Shown in pieces: positions 39,857 to 47,834 of a DNA stretch of 64,000 nucleotides. A program made the translations under genes and the position numbers. Position 1 is the first letter of the stretch, and each line of letters starts with the position of its first letter. The notes under the pieces were generated by a model. It made no database searches, was not told the DNA's origin, and saw only the letters and a list, made by a program, of their open reading frames with translations. Source of the DNA: Tersicoccus mangrovi (GTDB lineage: Bacteria > Actinomycetota > Actinomycetes > Actinomycetales > Micrococcaceae); contig NZ_JBAJMW010000006.1 of the NCBI RefSeq assembly GCF_036881825.1, positions 186,001-250,000 on the forward strand. Reading direction: 5' to 3'.

Positions 39857-40708
39857 TCAGATGGTCGGGACGAAGGCCGCGGCCTCGGCCACGTCGATCC
39901 GGTCACCCTCGGTGAGCGCCTCGAAGTCGCGGATGTCCCGGTACTTGAAGATGAAGTCGTTCGCCGCCTCGACGAGCTCCTCTCCGATCTCGTTACCGTC
40001 GACGTCCCTGACGTCGTGCATCTCCGGGACGGAGTCGTAGTCGGCCTCCCGCAGCTCGAAGGAGGCGACCTGCGGGTAGCTCGCCTGCAGCTCCACCGCC
40101 ACACCCACCAGGTACGTGCGCTGCATCTGCTCCCGGACCTCCTGGTAGCGGGACTCGAGCCGCATCGCGGTGGCGTCGCGGGTTTCCTTGTCCCGAAGGT
40201 CCTGCTGCGGCTGCGGGGTCTTGCCGGCGGCCGCGGCGCAGATCGCCTTCCTCACCTGGGGCGCGGCGATGGCCAGCTCCATCGCCGTGTGCGCCGCCCA
40301 CTCGGCGCGCCGGTGGGCGCTGCGACCGAACCGGCGGGCCTGCTCGCGGGTCTCGTGGTCCATGTCCTCCCACGGGTCCTCATCGCCGCACGAGATGGTG
40401 TCCATCGACCCGTAGCTGTCGTTCCAGAACGACATCGTCTTCCCGTCCACGCTCACATACGTCTCGACGGTGCAGTTGTCGCTCATCTGGACGTCGATCT
40501 CCGGGTCCGGCAGGGAGGACGGCCACGGGGCGTCGAACTCGGTCGGCCCTCCGGCCGGGATGTTGGCCGTGCCGGTCAGCGGGACGGTGAAGTGCGTCGG
40601 CGCCTCGGCGGCCGGGGTGAGCGCGACGTCCGGCTCGGTGTGGCTGGTGGCGGCGTACTGGCCGCCGGTGGGGACGCCCTTCTCGACGCGGGCCTGCTGC
40701 TGGGTCAT
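39857..40708 (-). CDS. Tagged hypothetical protein, array member 1
   Basis: 283 residues. Tag: VEKGVPTGGQYAATSHTEPD (residues 8-27) with VAL. The body shares with the next two genes the pattern PWPSSLPDPEID...ETYVSVDGKTMSFW and a helical APQVRKAICAAAAGK block, and with 41494-42369 a C-terminal HDVRDVDGNEI module. Shine-Dalgarno GAGGAGACC before ATG 40708. No motif of its own; last in a three-gene run. Function unknown. Confidence 0.7.
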   Translation of the reverse strand: MTQQQARVEKGVPTGGQYAATSHTEPDVALTPAAEAPTHFTVPLTGTANIPAGGPTEFDAPWPSSLPDPEIDVQMSDNCTVETYVSVDGKTMSFWNDSYGSMDTISCGDEDPWEDMDHETREQARRFGRSAHRRAEWAAHTAMELAIAAPQVRKAICAAAAGKTPQPQQDLRDKETRDATAMRLESRYQEVREQMQRTYLVGVAVELQASYPQVASFELREADYDSVPEMHDVRDVDGNEIGEELVEAANDFIFKYRDIRDFEALTEGDRIDVAEAAAFVPTI

Positions 40709-40733
40709 CTTGATGGTCTCCTCGGGGGATTGG

Positions 40734-41462
40734 TCAGTTGGAGAGGTCGCTGGCGTACAGGTCGGCGGAGTTGGCCACCATGGCGTCGAAGTCGAGGCCG
40801 CGGGCGGCGGCGTAGTGGCGCAGGTCGGTGAGCATGGATTCGGCCGGAAAGGTCTTGTCCTCGCCGTCGCCGAAGTGGTCCCAGGTGGCGGCCAGGGACG
40901 CGGTGATGCGATCGTTGCCGTCGCGCTGCATCGCCTTGGGCCCGTACTTGGGCCCGTTGACCGGGATGGGCTTGCCGGTGACGTTGGCGAGGATCGCTTC
41001 ACGGACTCCGGGGGCGTTGACGGCGGCCTGCTGCGCGCCGTTGGCGGCCGCTTCGATGGTCGCGTGCTTCTCCCGGCCCCAGGCGAGTGCCTGATCGCGG
41101 GTCTCCTCGTCCATGCCTGACCACGCGTCGGCGTCGTATTCGGTGGAGTCGAGCGTCTCCTCGCGGTCGGTCCAGAACTTCATCACGCTGCCGTCGACGG
41201 TCACGTGCGTCTCGATGACACCGCCGTCGAGGTCGATGTCCACCTCGGGGTCGGGCAGGGAGGACGGCCACGTCGCGTCGAACTCGTTGGGCACCGGGGT
41301 GTAGAGGTCCAGGGTTGTGACCAGGGGCATTCGGGTGTGATGGATCGAGATGTTGGGCTGCGGCGCAGCGGGAAGGGCGACGTCCGGCTCGGTGTGGTTG
41401 GTGGCGGCGTACTGGCCGCCGGTGGGGACGCCCTTCTCGACGCGGGTCTGCTGCTGGGTCAT
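40734..41462 (-). CDS. Tagged hypothetical protein, array member 2
   Basis: 242 residues with nearly the same tag as its neighbour (VEKGVPTGGQYAATNHTEPD) and the shared WPSSLPDPEVDIDLDGG...VTVDGSVMKFW body. It lacks the C-terminal DxDG module. The two tags are identical at nearly every position, so duplication was recent or the tag is under strong selection. ATG 41462 follows the stop of the next gene closely, so cotranscription is likely. Confidence 0.7.
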   Translation of the reverse strand: MTQQQTRVEKGVPTGGQYAATNHTEPDVALPAAPQPNISIHHTRMPLVTTLDLYTPVPNEFDATWPSSLPDPEVDIDLDGGVIETHVTVDGSVMKFWTDREETLDSTEYDADAWSGMDEETRDQALAWGREKHATIEAAANGAQQAAVNAPGVREAILANVTGKPIPVNGPKYGPKAMQRDGNDRITASLAATWDHFGDGEDKTFPAESMLTDLRHYAAARGLDFDAMVANSADLYASDLSN

Positions 41463-41493
41463 GACGGTGGTACTCCTTCGTGCGGGTGGCTGA

Positions 41494-42369
41494 TCAGAAC
41501 GTGGGGGTGTAGGCCGCGGCGTCGGCGACGCTGATCCACTGGCCGTCGGCCCGGGGGCGGAAGTCGTCGATCCGGCGGCCCCGGAACACCTCCGCGTTCG
41601 CGGCAGCGACGACGTTGGGCGGGATCTGATCGCCGTCGCAGTCGACGACGTCGTGGATCTCCGGCTCGGGGCCCGAGGTGCTCTCTCGGAGACGGAAGAA
41701 GGCGATGTCGGGGAAGCGGTCCTGCAGCTCGCTGGTGGCGCCGGCGAGGTGGAAGCTCTGCGCCCGCTCGCGCGGCGTCTGCCTCTGTCCCTCGGCGTGG
41801 GCCCGGTCGGTGCCAAAGCCGTTCAGGATGCTCAGGTCGGCCTGCGGCTTCTCGATCGGCTTGCCGGTGGCGGTGGCCAGGATCGCCTCATGCACTCCGG
41901 GAGCGTTTGTCGCGGCGGTCTTGGCGGCGTACGCGCCGTCTTCGATGCGACGGTGCACGGCGTGCGCCCAATCCACCGCTTCGTCTCGTGCGTCCTCGTC
42001 CAGGTGCGCCCACGGGTGCTCCTCATCGCGACTCAGCGCGCCGGCGGTGTCGTACATCGAGCCGTCGCTGCCGGTCCAGAAGCGCATCCGCTTGCCGTCC
42101 ATCCAGACCGTGGTCTCGGTGTTGTCCTCGACATCGAAGTTGACCACCGGCTCGGAGACACCTTCGGGCCAGTCCGGCAGCCCGTCGTAGTCGTCGGGCC
42201 ACAGCGTGACCTTCGCACCGTCCAGGGGGAGGTTGACCGTGCCGTACTGCACCGGGCCGGCACCCTGGGTGCTCGGCAGGCTGACGGACGATTCGGTGTG
42301 GGGCATCGTGTCGAACTGGCCGGCGCCGGGCACACCGGCGGGCTTGTGCGGCTGGACGTGGTTGCTCAT
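41494..42369 (-). CDS. Tagged hypothetical protein, array member 3
   Basis: 291 residues. Tag: HKPAGVPGAGQFDTMPHTES with SVSL. Body has SEPVVNFDVEDN...MDGKRMRFW, a helical APGVHEAILATATGK block, and a C-terminal module with FPDIAFFRLRES and DVVDCDGDQIPP. ATG 42369 (alternatively 42378) lies after CCAGGAGCC. A motif B copy lies 45 bases upstream and probably drives the three-gene run 42.4-39.9 kb. Confidence 0.7.
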   Translation of the reverse strand: MSNHVQPHKPAGVPGAGQFDTMPHTESSVSLPSTQGAGPVQYGTVNLPLDGAKVTLWPDDYDGLPDWPEGVSEPVVNFDVEDNTETTVWMDGKRMRFWTGSDGSMYDTAGALSRDEEHPWAHLDEDARDEAVDWAHAVHRRIEDGAYAAKTAATNAPGVHEAILATATGKPIEKPQADLSILNGFGTDRAHAEGQRQTPRERAQSFHLAGATSELQDRFPDIAFFRLRESTSGPEPEIHDVVDCDGDQIPPNVVAAANAEVFRGRRIDDFRPRADGQWISVADAAAYTPTF

Positions 42370-42414
42370 GACGGGCATGGCTCCTGGCAGGTGGTCGAGT
42401 GGCTTCCACCCGGA

Positions 42415-42424
42415 CTGTGTACGG
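42415..42424 (-). promoter_or_regulatory. Start-site motif B (CCGTACACAG), leader type
   Basis: Minus-strand copy 45 bases before ATG 42369 of a tagged gene. Confidence 0.65.
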
Positions 42425-42483
42425 CGAGACGCCGCCGCGCGCAGCGCCTACTCCTCGGTGTCGGGGGGGGGGCGCCCCTCGCC

Positions 42484-43344
42484 TCAGACGGCGCGGAACC
42501 GGTGGGCGTACTTGGCCGGGTCGGCGAGCAGATCGATCGGCAGGATCGTCTCGCGCCCGTCGCGGTCCAGGTCCACCATGGTGGTGATGAACGAGTGCGA
42601 TTCGCGCAGGTGGTCGGCCACGGTCGGCAGGGCGGGGTTGTCGTTGGGCTCGTCGGCCCAGGAGGGGTCCCCGCCGGTGAGGTCGTTGCCGTCGGCGTCC
42701 AGGACGCGCGTGGCTGCGAACTCGGGGCCGCCGTCACCGCTGAGGTGAGCGGCCACGTGCAGCTGGGTGGCGGTGGGGAACCGGCGGTGGGTCAGGGCGA
42801 GAGCGTCAGCGGTCTGCGCCTTCGAGTCCTCCCGCAGCAGTGACTGGATCTGCGCCTGGCGGAGCAGGGCGTTGCCGTGGGAGGTCACGTGGTCCAGTGC
42901 GGTGCCCGGCTCGACGGTGACGGGGGTGGACTCGCCGGGCACGCCGGCGGCCAGGGCAGTGAGCCGTTCGGCCCGCTGCTGCAGTGGGGTGAGCCGCTGG
43001 TTCCGGAAGTAGGCCGGCTGCTCGACTCGGTGACCGGTCGCGTCGTCGAACTTCGCGTGCAGCCCGGTGGGCAGGGTGGCGCCGATCCGGGCCCAGGGGT
43101 GATCCGCCGGTAGGAACGCCATCACTGTGGTGGAGCCGTCCTCGTGCTCGTGGACGGCCGCCCAGGCGATGCCGTGCAGGGTGCCGTCCTCGACGAAGTC
43201 CTCCGGGGCGATGCCGTGCATGAACTGGTCCTCGATGAGGCTCAGATTCGGCTCGGAGTGGCTTGTCTCGCGGAAGCGTCCGCCGATGTGGGCAGTGCCG
43301 TCGGAGGCACCGGCGGCGTGGCGGGCGGGAGTGTTCGTGCTCAT
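42484..43344 (-). CDS. Tagged hypothetical protein, array member 4
   Basis: 286 residues. Tag: PARHAAGASDGTAHIGGRF with HSEPNLSL, very like that of the metallopeptidase at 36.8 kb. The C-terminal region has RRFPTATQLHV and RVLDADGNDLTGG, the P-x-A-T/DADG module common to the array. Start 43344 or the in-frame ATG 43350, directly after a motif B copy. Function unknown. Confidence 0.7.
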   Translation of the reverse strand: MSTNTPARHAAGASDGTAHIGGRFRETSHSEPNLSLIEDQFMHGIAPEDFVEDGTLHGIAWAAVHEHEDGSTTVMAFLPADHPWARIGATLPTGLHAKFDDATGHRVEQPAYFRNQRLTPLQQRAERLTALAAGVPGESTPVTVEPGTALDHVTSHGNALLRQAQIQSLLREDSKAQTADALALTHRRFPTATQLHVAAHLSGDGGPEFAATRVLDADGNDLTGGDPSWADEPNDNPALPTVADHLRESHSFITTMVDLDRDGRETILPIDLLADPAKYAHRFRAV

Positions 43345-43351
43345 GCTCATC

Positions 43352-43361
43352 CTGTGTGCGG
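43352..43361 (-). promoter_or_regulatory. Start-site motif B (CCGCACACAG)
   Basis: Minus-strand copy directly before ATG 43350/43344 of a tagged gene. Confidence 0.65.
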
Positions 43362-43381
43362 CGGGTCGGTGGGATGACGAC

Positions 43382-43915
43382 TCAGGCGGCCAGTGGCTGG
43401 TCGAGGCCGGGGGCGTGCCGGTGGCCGAGCCGGTCGATCGTGGCGGACACCAGGTCCTCCAGGCTGGCGTGCACCGGCTGGGCGGGGCGGGCCAGCTGCA
43501 GGTTGTGGACGACGTCGCGCCGGTACGGATACTCCGGGTGGGCGCCGATGATGATCGGCTTGCCGGCCCCGAGCATCGAACCCAGCTCGAACAGGGTGAA
43601 CGGCTGGATGCTGGTGGAGGTGAACCAGAACAGCACGAACCGGGCGCGGGCCAGGGCCCGGCGTTCCCAGCCGATCTGGGCGGCCGCCTCCGGGCCGGTG
43701 GCGTCGAAGTCGGTGCCGCGGCGCGGGTTGGCGACCGTGGCCGGCAGGTGCGCCAGGGCGGCGGCCACCTCGGACTGCCACGGCGCGGTGCCGGTGACCC
43801 CGCCGGCCAGGAACAGGTCCACCTTTTCCGGAAGCCGGGCCGGGGCCTGGACGAGTACGTGCGCCGAGTGACGGACCGGTGCCGGTGCTGGTGCCGGTAG
43901 GGCGATGACGGTCAT
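43382..43915 (-). CDS. Nucleoside 2-deoxyribosyltransferase-like protein
   Basis: 177 residues. DLFLAGGVTGTAPWQSEV near residue 33, FVLFWFTSTSIQPFTLFELG with the catalytic-type Glu, and GKPIIIGAHPEYPYRRDV match the nucleoside deoxyribosyltransferase family (type found in phages), which exchanges bases on deoxyribose or hydrolyses nucleotides. ATG 43915 overlaps the stop of the tagged gene at 43915-44793 by one base, so the two are coupled. It has no tag itself. Confidence 0.7.
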   Translation of the reverse strand: MTVIALPAPAPAPVRHSAHVLVQAPARLPEKVDLFLAGGVTGTAPWQSEVAAALAHLPATVANPRRGTDFDATGPEAAAQIGWERRALARARFVLFWFTSTSIQPFTLFELGSMLGAGKPIIIGAHPEYPYRRDVVHNLQLARPAQPVHASLEDLVSATIDRLGHRHAPGLDQPLAA

Positions 43916-44793
43916 CAGTCGGTCCCGCCGTTGAGCAACCAGGTGAAGAGCATGTTGGTCCGGATGCTGTCCCGGCTCGAGTCCGGCACGGACGCGAAGA
44001 TGGCGCGCAGCTCGTCGAACGCCGCCTCGGTGGTGCAGTGCCCCTGCTCGCCGAGCTTGGCCAGGACGGGCCGGTCGGCGCCGGGCTGCTCGGCGAAGGC
44101 GCGGGCGATCGCCATGGCGCAGCCGTCGCTGATCTCACCTTTGCCGGCTCCGAACCGGTCGTAGACCATCCGGTCGATATCCGTAGGGCTCATCCGGGCG
44201 GCCTCGGCGCGGGCGACGAACGGCTGGGCCACGGTGCTGGACGCCTGCAGGTGCTCGCGCAGCATCCGGCCCAGGTAGGGGCTGCCGAAGGTGCCGGGGT
44301 CGGACTCGTTGGCCAGGGCGACGATGCGGGTCTGCTCCCACGCCTTTTGCCCGGCCTCGGCCGGGGTGGGGGCGGCGTCCAGGCGGACGCTGGCGGTGGC
44401 CTCCTGGGCGTCCCAGTCGTCCCCGTTCAGCTCCACGTCGTACCGGTCGCGCATGAACTCGGCGATCGGGCCCTGGTGGCGGTTCAGGTAGGTGTCCATC
44501 GCCTCCTCGGACAGGGGCTGCTCGGGCTGGAGCAGGTCGTGGAAGTTGACGTACCGGGTGGCGTCGACGAACCAGACCGGCGGCTCATCCTCCGAGCGGG
44601 TGACGGAGACCTGCTCGATGCCGGTGGTGTGGTCGAAGCCGGGCACCTCGTACGAGTCGCCGGGCGCGACGTCGACCGGGACGGTGTCCGGGTCGGCCAG
44701 TGCGACGGCGGACTCGCCGTGGATGTCGGGGGCGAACTTGCCGCCCATGCTGGCCGGGGTGCCGGCCGGGTGGCGGGCCTGGTCGTTGCTCAT
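43915..44793 (-). CDS. Tagged hypothetical protein, array member 5
   Basis: 292 residues. Tag: QARHPAGTPASMGGKFAPD with HGESAVAL. The middle holds EVPGFDHTTGIEQVSVTRSE; the C-terminal half is helical (ISDGCAMAIARAFAEQPG). Overlaps the deoxyribosyltransferase gene, suggesting they work together. ATG 44793 has no motif; it follows the gene at 44816 closely and is probably in the same transcript. Confidence 0.65.
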   Translation of the reverse strand: MSNDQARHPAGTPASMGGKFAPDIHGESAVALADPDTVPVDVAPGDSYEVPGFDHTTGIEQVSVTRSEDEPPVWFVDATRYVNFHDLLQPEQPLSEEAMDTYLNRHQGPIAEFMRDRYDVELNGDDWDAQEATASVRLDAAPTPAEAGQKAWEQTRIVALANESDPGTFGSPYLGRMLREHLQASSTVAQPFVARAEAARMSPTDIDRMVYDRFGAGKGEISDGCAMAIARAFAEQPGADRPVLAKLGEQGHCTTEAAFDELRAIFASVPDSSRDSIRTNMLFTWLLNGGTD

Positions 44794-44815
44794 CGTCGGT
44801 GGGTCCTGTCTCAGG

Positions 44816-45457
44816 TCAGAGGGTGTCGGCCGCCGGTGCAGCGGTCGTGGTGTCGAGGGCTCGGGCGGAAGCCAGGTCCACGGCCAGGGCAGTGCCGTCG
44901 AAGGTGAACCGGGAGGGGTCCTCGACCGTGCGGACGGCCAATCCGTCCATCCGGGACCAGGTGGTCGGGTCGACGGCCCAGGTCGCCTCGCACAGGGCGG
45001 TGCCGTCGTCGGGAACCAGGCGGGTCTCCTCGAGGGTCCCCTCGTCCTCGCCGAGCTCCTCCCAGCCACGGACTCGGTCGATCTCGTTGCCGTCGGCGTC
45101 CAGGAGGGCGATGACGTCGAACTGCCGCTCCCCGTCGACGTTGGGTTCGATCAGCAGCTCGGTGGCCTGCGGGTGGGTGTGGGCCAGGGCGGTGCCGATC
45201 AGCTTGGCGGAGAGGCGCTGGTAGTGCCGGTCGACCGGCCCGAACCGGCCGTCCATGGCAGCCTCGTAGATGTGCTTGCGCTGCTCGTCCAGATCGGAGA
45301 GCTGGTGGCGCAGTTCGGGGCTGGCCGTGTCGATGTCGTTGATCACGATCGGCTGCGGGGCGTCCAGCGACACGGCGGACTCGGTGTGCGGCATGGTGTC
45401 GAACTGGCCGGCGCCGGGCACGCCCTTGGGCTTGTGCGGCTGGATCGTGTTGCTCAT
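44816..45457 (-). CDS. Tagged hypothetical protein, array member 6
   Basis: 213 residues. Tag: IQPHKPKGVPGAGQFDTMPH with TESAVSL, nearly identical to array member 3 although the bodies differ. A helical ELRHQLSDLDEQRKHIYEAA stretch precedes the HPQATELLIEPN and ALLDADGNEIDRV module. ATG 45457 has CAGGAGC upstream, and a motif B copy lies 38 bases further. Confidence 0.7.
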   Translation of the reverse strand: MSNTIQPHKPKGVPGAGQFDTMPHTESAVSLDAPQPIVINDIDTASPELRHQLSDLDEQRKHIYEAAMDGRFGPVDRHYQRLSAKLIGTALAHTHPQATELLIEPNVDGERQFDVIALLDADGNEIDRVRGWEELGEDEGTLEETRLVPDDGTALCEATWAVDPTTWSRMDGLAVRTVEDPSRFTFDGTALAVDLASARALDTTTAAPAADTL

Positions 45458-45495
45458 CGGGTGCTCCTGGTGGGTCGGGATCGTCTCTACTCGGA

Positions 45496-45505
45496 CTGTG
45501 TGCGG
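45496..45505 (-). promoter_or_regulatory. Start-site motif B (CCGCACACAG), leader type
   Basis: Minus-strand copy 38 bases before ATG 45457 of a tagged gene. Confidence 0.65.
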
Positions 45506-45529
45506 CGGTCGGACGTCACGCACAGCCGG

Positions 45530-46524
45530 TCAGTCGCCGGTCGGAGTGGGGAGGGCATCGATCTTGGCCAGGTCGATGAAGTACTCGTCCGAGTAACCGG
45601 GGCCCTCGCGCCAGTCGATGACCTGCTCACGGACGCCGTCCGGGGTGAGTCTGCGGGTCAGCTCCCCGGCCGCCGGTCCGCCATCCCACAGCCGCAGGCC
45701 TGCGATGTCACCCTCGTACTCCTCCTGGTTCCAGCCCTCGGCGTCGTCGATCTTCACCGGCACGAACCGCTCCTCATCGTCCTCGTCGCGGGCCAGCACC
45801 AGGGTGGTGGCGGTCGGGTAGGTCTCGCGTAGGCGGGCGGCCAGGTGTTTGAGCCCGAGCGTCTCGTACGTCTCGCGCTCGGCCTTCAGCTGCTCCTCGA
45901 GTTCGGCGATCCGTCGAGCGGCCGCGGCCGGGACGGGCAGTCCGTTCGAGGTGGCGCGCTCGTCCCGCGACGGGGTCGCCACCTCGGGCACGGGGAGGGC
46001 GTCGAGAGTATCCAGGGCGATGGTGAGCCGCTCGTTGCACCACGGGCCCTGGGTGGAGGGGACCATCTCGGTCTGCATGGCGTCCTCGAGCAGGTCGCTG
46101 TCGCCCATCTCGGTGATGGCCTCGGAAGCGGAGGGCCCGCCCTCCCACAACTCGAGCTCGTCGATGTCCGCTCCGGCGGGCGAGTCGGCGTCCGTACCGT
46201 CGGCGTTCAGGGCCCCGGCGAGCCGGTACTGGTTCGGGTCCTCGTCGTGGCGGGTGAACTCGATGCGGTCGGCGGTGGGGAAGTGCCCACGGACCCGGGC
46301 GGAGAGGTGCTTGAGGGTGAGCGGCTCGGCGCGGAGTCCCAGGATGCTGGCCCGCTTGCGCGCCTCGTTCAGCTCCTCGAGCTCCGCAGCCGGGCTCGGC
46401 AGCGGGGCCGCGGCAGGGGCGGGGGGGTGAGGGTGACGTCGGCGTCGGCCTTCTCGACGGCGGCGAACTTGCCGCCCATGCTCTCGGGGGTGCCGGCGGC
46501 GTGCCGGGCGATCGTGCGGGTCAT
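45530..46524 (-). pseudogene. Tagged protein gene interrupted by a frameshift in a G7 tract
   Basis: From ATG 46524 (AGGAG Shine-Dalgarno) the tag reads ARHAAGTPESMGGKFAAVEK with DADVTL, then the frame is lost at the run of seven G at 46421-46427. One more base would restore a continuous protein of about 330 residues with two repeats of the array's module (FPTADRIEF...ALNADGTD and YPTATTLVL...DDAEGWN) and a coiled segment (ARRIAELEEQLKAERETYE). This is a sequencing error, a real frameshift, or a phase-variable tract. A motif B copy lies upstream, as for intact relatives. Confidence 0.7.
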
Positions 46525-46574
46525 CGGGGGCTCCTGGCTGGCGGGGGAGTGCTGGTGGGGGTGTTCTGCCCGGA

Positions 46575-46584
46575 CTGTGTACGG
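46575..46584 (-). promoter_or_regulatory. Start-site motif B (CCGTACACAG), leader type
   Basis: Minus-strand copy 50 bases before ATG 46524 of the frameshifted tagged gene. Confidence 0.65.
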
Positions 46585-46618
46585 CGAAACGCCGGCACGC
46601 GCAGGGCAGGGCCCGGGT

Positions 46619-47071
46619 TCAGCGGATCAGCTGGGAGGCAGCCACAAGGTCGACCACCGTGGCGGTCTCGTCGGCGGAGAGGACGACGCCGGAGCCCCAA
46701 GTGGTCGTGTCGCGGTGCAGCCCGAGGACCAGGGCGTCGATCGAGGGGGTGAGCCCGCCGATCGGCTCCTCGGGGTCCAGCCACAGCTCCTCGCCGTAGG
46801 CATCCAGGACGGTGATCTTGTTCGGGGTGACGGTCTGGTCGATGACCAGCAGCGTCGCGGTGGGCTGGACCGCGCGGATGGCGGTGCCCAGCAGGGTCAG
46901 GGACACGCGGACGTACGGGCCGAGCGTGGTGAAGGATGCCGCGTCGGCCAGGAGACCCGCGTGGGCGGTGGCCAGGCGGGTCAGTTTGTGGCGGGTGGCC
47001 GGGTGGTTCAGCGTCGGGGCGATCGACATGAGGGGGGTCCAGTCGGGAGTCGGGTCGGTGATGACCCTCAT
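46619..47071 (-). CDS. Untagged hypothetical protein with the array's C-terminal module
   Basis: 150 residues from the motif ATG 47071 (M-R-V-I), or 136 from ATG 47029. The region VQPTATLLVIDQTVTPNKIT and VLDAYGEELWLDPEEP resembles the P-x-A-T/DADG module of the tagged proteins, but there is no tag, and the start motif is form A rather than B. This exception supports the link between form B and the tag. Confidence 0.65.
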   Translation of the reverse strand: MRVITDPTPDWTPLMSIAPTLNHPATRHKLTRLATAHAGLLADAASFTTLGPYVRVSLTLLGTAIRAVQPTATLLVIDQTVTPNKITVLDAYGEELWLDPEEPIGGLTPSIDALVLGLHRDTTTWGSGVVLSADETATVVDLVAASQLIR

Positions 47072-47079
47072 GTGTGCGG
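47069..47079 (-). promoter_or_regulatory. Start-site motif A, abutting
   Basis: Exact minus-strand CCGCACACATG. No second ATG nine bases on (ATC instead), so the motif ATG itself is the likely start. Confidence 0.75.
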
Positions 47080-47130
47080 CAACCGCCGCCCCTCCCGCCC
47101 ACGGTCCACCCGCGGGCGGTGCGCCCGCTC

Positions 47131-47766
47131 TCAGGCCGGGTCGGCGTCCGTCTCGCCCTGCGGGACGCCGCCGGTGTTGACCGCCTCGAACAACTCGGCC
47201 TCCTGCGCCAGTGTGGGCAAGGTGGCGGTCGCGACCGGCACGGCCATCCGCCGGAAGCTGCGCTGAGCCGGTGCGGACAGTTCCCGGAAGGTGACCACCT
47301 GGTCGGGCCCGAGCCGGTGCGGGGTGGCGGCGATCTGCTCGGCGGGGAACCACACGGCCGGGACGGCCAGGCGCCCGCTGACGAACCGTGCCAGGGCGTT
47401 CAGTCGCTGCTTGCCGTCCACGACGGCGAACGCAGTCGGGTCGCGGTCCTCGAAGTCGGCGCCGGCGGTCCGGCTGGCGGTGAGCCGGTCGTTGAGGATG
47501 ATCGCCCCGACCGGCCAGCCTCGCAGGATGGAGGCGACCAGGGCCCGCTGTCGGTCCTCGCCCCAGACGTGCCCGCGCTGGTAGGGCGGGTCAGCGTCCA
47601 CCGCGCCGTCGGCGTCCAGGTTCACCAGCTCCCCGATCGAGGTGGCGGCCGAGGCGATCTCGGTGTGGTCCAGCGGTTGGGCCGGCTGCCCGGCCAGGCT
47701 GAGGTCCGGCTCGGCGTGTGCGACGGCGTCGAACTGGCCGGATGGGCGGCGGGGCTGGTCGGTCAC
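47131..47766 (-). CDS. Tagged DUF262 protein (GmrS/ParB-fold nuclease-like)
   Basis: 211 residues. Tag: DQPRRPSGQFDAVAHAEPDL with SL (residues 3-24). The rest is a DUF262 domain: DPPYQRGHVWGEDRQRALVA, then AFAVVDGKQRLNAL, the (V/I)DGxQR signature. DUF262 is the N-terminal part of GmrSD-type type IV restriction enzymes and related NTP-dependent nucleases; here it is alone. GTG 47766 has CTGGAG upstream. A delivered nuclease or anti-defence factor is possible (inference). Confidence 0.75.
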   Translation of the reverse strand: MTDQPRRPSGQFDAVAHAEPDLSLAGQPAQPLDHTEIASAATSIGELVNLDADGAVDADPPYQRGHVWGEDRQRALVASILRGWPVGAIILNDRLTASRTAGADFEDRDPTAFAVVDGKQRLNALARFVSGRLAVPAVWFPAEQIAATPHRLGPDQVVTFRELSAPAQRSFRRMAVPVATATLPTLAQEAELFEAVNTGGVPQGETDADPA

Positions 47767-47808
47767 GGTGTCCAGTCTCCAGGATCGGCGGGTGTGATGG
47801 CACCCGGT

Positions 47809-47818
47809 CTGTGTACGG
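47809..47818 (-). promoter_or_regulatory. Start-site motif B (CCGTACACAG), leader type
   Basis: Minus-strand copy 42 bases before GTG 47766 of the tagged DUF262 gene. Confidence 0.65.
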
Positions 47819-47834
47819 CGCGGCGGGCGGCTCG

